A stretch of DNA of 6,389 nucleotides from an uncultured Clostridia bacterium (lineage in GTDB: Bacteria; Bacillota; Clostridia; Christensenellales; UBA1242). Position numbers and translations under genes: made by a program. Each line of letters opens with the position of its first letter. The first letter of the stretch is position 1. The notes under the pieces are model-generated. The model had not been told where the DNA came from, did not search any database, and saw nothing but the letters and a program-made list of their open reading frames with translations. Where the stretch lies: NCBI GenBank assembly GCA_937900575.1, contig CALCEI010000005.1, positions 1 to 6,389 of the forward strand. The letters are read 5' to 3'. Shown here piece after piece: positions 6,009 through 6,389 of this stretch.

Positions 6009-6260
6009 ATGGGTAGAATATCAAAGGCATTAGAAACATTAAGAACAAAATGCACAGAAGCAGGAACAACACCGTCAGGTGATAGCATTGCTGATCTGCT
6101 TGAATGTATAGCAGCACATTATCAGGCAGGCGAAAAAGGTGACACAGGCGCATATGTAACAGCAATTGAACTTGAAACAACAGAAGGCGCAGTTACTGGC
6201 GGAACTGCAACACTTTCTGATGAAACAGAAATCACAATTACTGTTACAGAAGCAGAATAA
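6009..6260 (+). CDS. Small head-fibre-like / capsid-associated phage protein
   Basis: This 83-residue protein comes directly after the capsid gene. Residues 1-40 form a helical N-terminal part (MGRISKALETLRTKCTEAGT, then SIADLLECIAAHY). A very short collagen-like Gly-x-y piece, GEKGDTGA (41-48), follows. The C-terminal part is beta-like: YVTAIELETTEGAVTGGTATLSDETEITITVTE. The final 'T-A-I-x-L-x-T-x-x-G-x-V-x-G-G-T-A-T-L-S-D' pattern resembles phage head-fibre (phi29 gp8.5-like) proteins, which project from capsids and may help attachment. Small proteins of this layout are common just downstream of HK97 capsid genes in Firmicute phages, where they may be surface decorations. It is shorter than the longer collagen-bearing versions but has its own stop and looks complete. 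It is the last phage gene here; the expected head-tail connector gene does not follow. Confidence 0.6.
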   Translation: MGRISKALETLRTKCTEAGTTPSGDSIADLLECIAAHYQAGEKGDTGAYVTAIELETTEGAVTGGTATLSDETEITITVTEAE

Positions 6261-6280
6261 AAAACAAATCCTGGTCTATT
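6261..6280. other. Junction zone between phage module and oppD-like sequence
   Basis: Phage coding ends at TAA 6258-6260, and OppD-like coding on the opposite strand becomes unrecognisable at about 6281. These 20 bases have no ribosome site for a next phage gene and no terminator. An A/T-run (ATTTTTAAG at 6279-6287) sits at the breakpoint and could be microhomology: an OppD would read Lys-Lys-Gly-Glu here and also have an A-run on the minus strand. Confidence 0.5.
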
Positions 6281-6389
6281 TTTAAGATCAAAGGAAATAT
6301 CACGTACAGCTTTAACTGTACCTGTATTTGTTTTGAAAGAAATTCTGAGGTTTCTAACGTCAAGAATACGATTTACTTTTCTATCTTCC
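6281..6389 (-). pseudogene. oppD: N-terminal fragment of an OppD-type peptide ABC transporter ATPase
   Basis: On the minus strand from 6388 to 6281 there are 36 codons reading EDRKVNRILDVRNLRISF, then KTNTGTVKAVRDISFDLK. This matches the start of OppD/DppD ATPases, the nucleotide-binding subunits that power oligopeptide uptake. In intact proteins the next residues are K/N-x-G-E-T-x-x-x-V-G-E-S-G-S-G-K-S, the Walker A motif. Here the frame instead reads NRPGFVFYSA and continues open, antisense to the head-fibre-like gene, to TGA at 6122-6124 with no ABC features. The fragment therefore lacks Walker A, signature and Walker B and cannot be functional as seen. The start codon lies just beyond the window. 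Recognition of the N-terminus is fairly sure; OppD versus DppD or another paralogue cannot be decided. Confidence 0.75.

Noticed and set aside
6304..6321. Perfect inverted repeat GTACAG/CTGTAC as an operator or hairpin
   Set aside because: It lies within the OppD-like coding segment (Gly-Thr-Val-Lys-Ala-Val) and is explained by codon content; there is no neighbouring promoter or T-run.

Overview
The window carries the DNA-packaging and head module of a tailed (HK97-type, siphovirus-like) phage or prophage, all on the + strand from about 226 to 6260. AT-rich coding, strong AGGAGG-like ribosome sites and the protein families point to a low-GC Firmicute host, perhaps a gut or rumen Clostridia. 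The host assignment is inference; nothing in the window fixes a species.

Layout: 1-71 is a minus-strand scrap that reads like a FecCD-type iron/siderophore permease. 72-239 is AT-rich with no convincing gene. 240-610 is a P27-type small terminase broken by a 65-bp insertion bounded by a perfect 15-bp direct repeat. Then come a DUF6378-like protein (626-913), a small four-cysteine protein (894-1073), the large terminase (1066-2733), HK97-type portal (2747-3988), HK97-type prohead protease (3969-4607), major capsid protein (4630-5916), an intergenic hairpin with two alternative foldings (5954-5984), and a small head-fibre-like protein (6009-6260). Phage coding then stops abruptly, and 6281-6389 on the minus strand reads as the N-terminus of an OppD-type ABC transporter ATPase, cut off before its Walker A motif.

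Together the phage genes make a near-complete head assembly line. TerS and TerL recognise, cut and pump DNA through the portal into a procapsid built from the capsid protein, which the protease matures. Genes overlap or nearly abut (20 nt, 8 nt, 13-nt gap, 20 nt, 22-nt gap), which suggests one polycistronic, translationally coupled transcript. Connector, tail, lysis, integrase and repressor genes are absent. Both edges run into unrelated, truncated transporter genes, so this is either a degraded prophage remnant in a rearranged locus or a chimeric contig. The broken small terminase fits either reading. I found no clearly new multi-gene system; the strongest unusual signals are the terS insertion, the two chimeric edges and the dual hairpin after the capsid gene.
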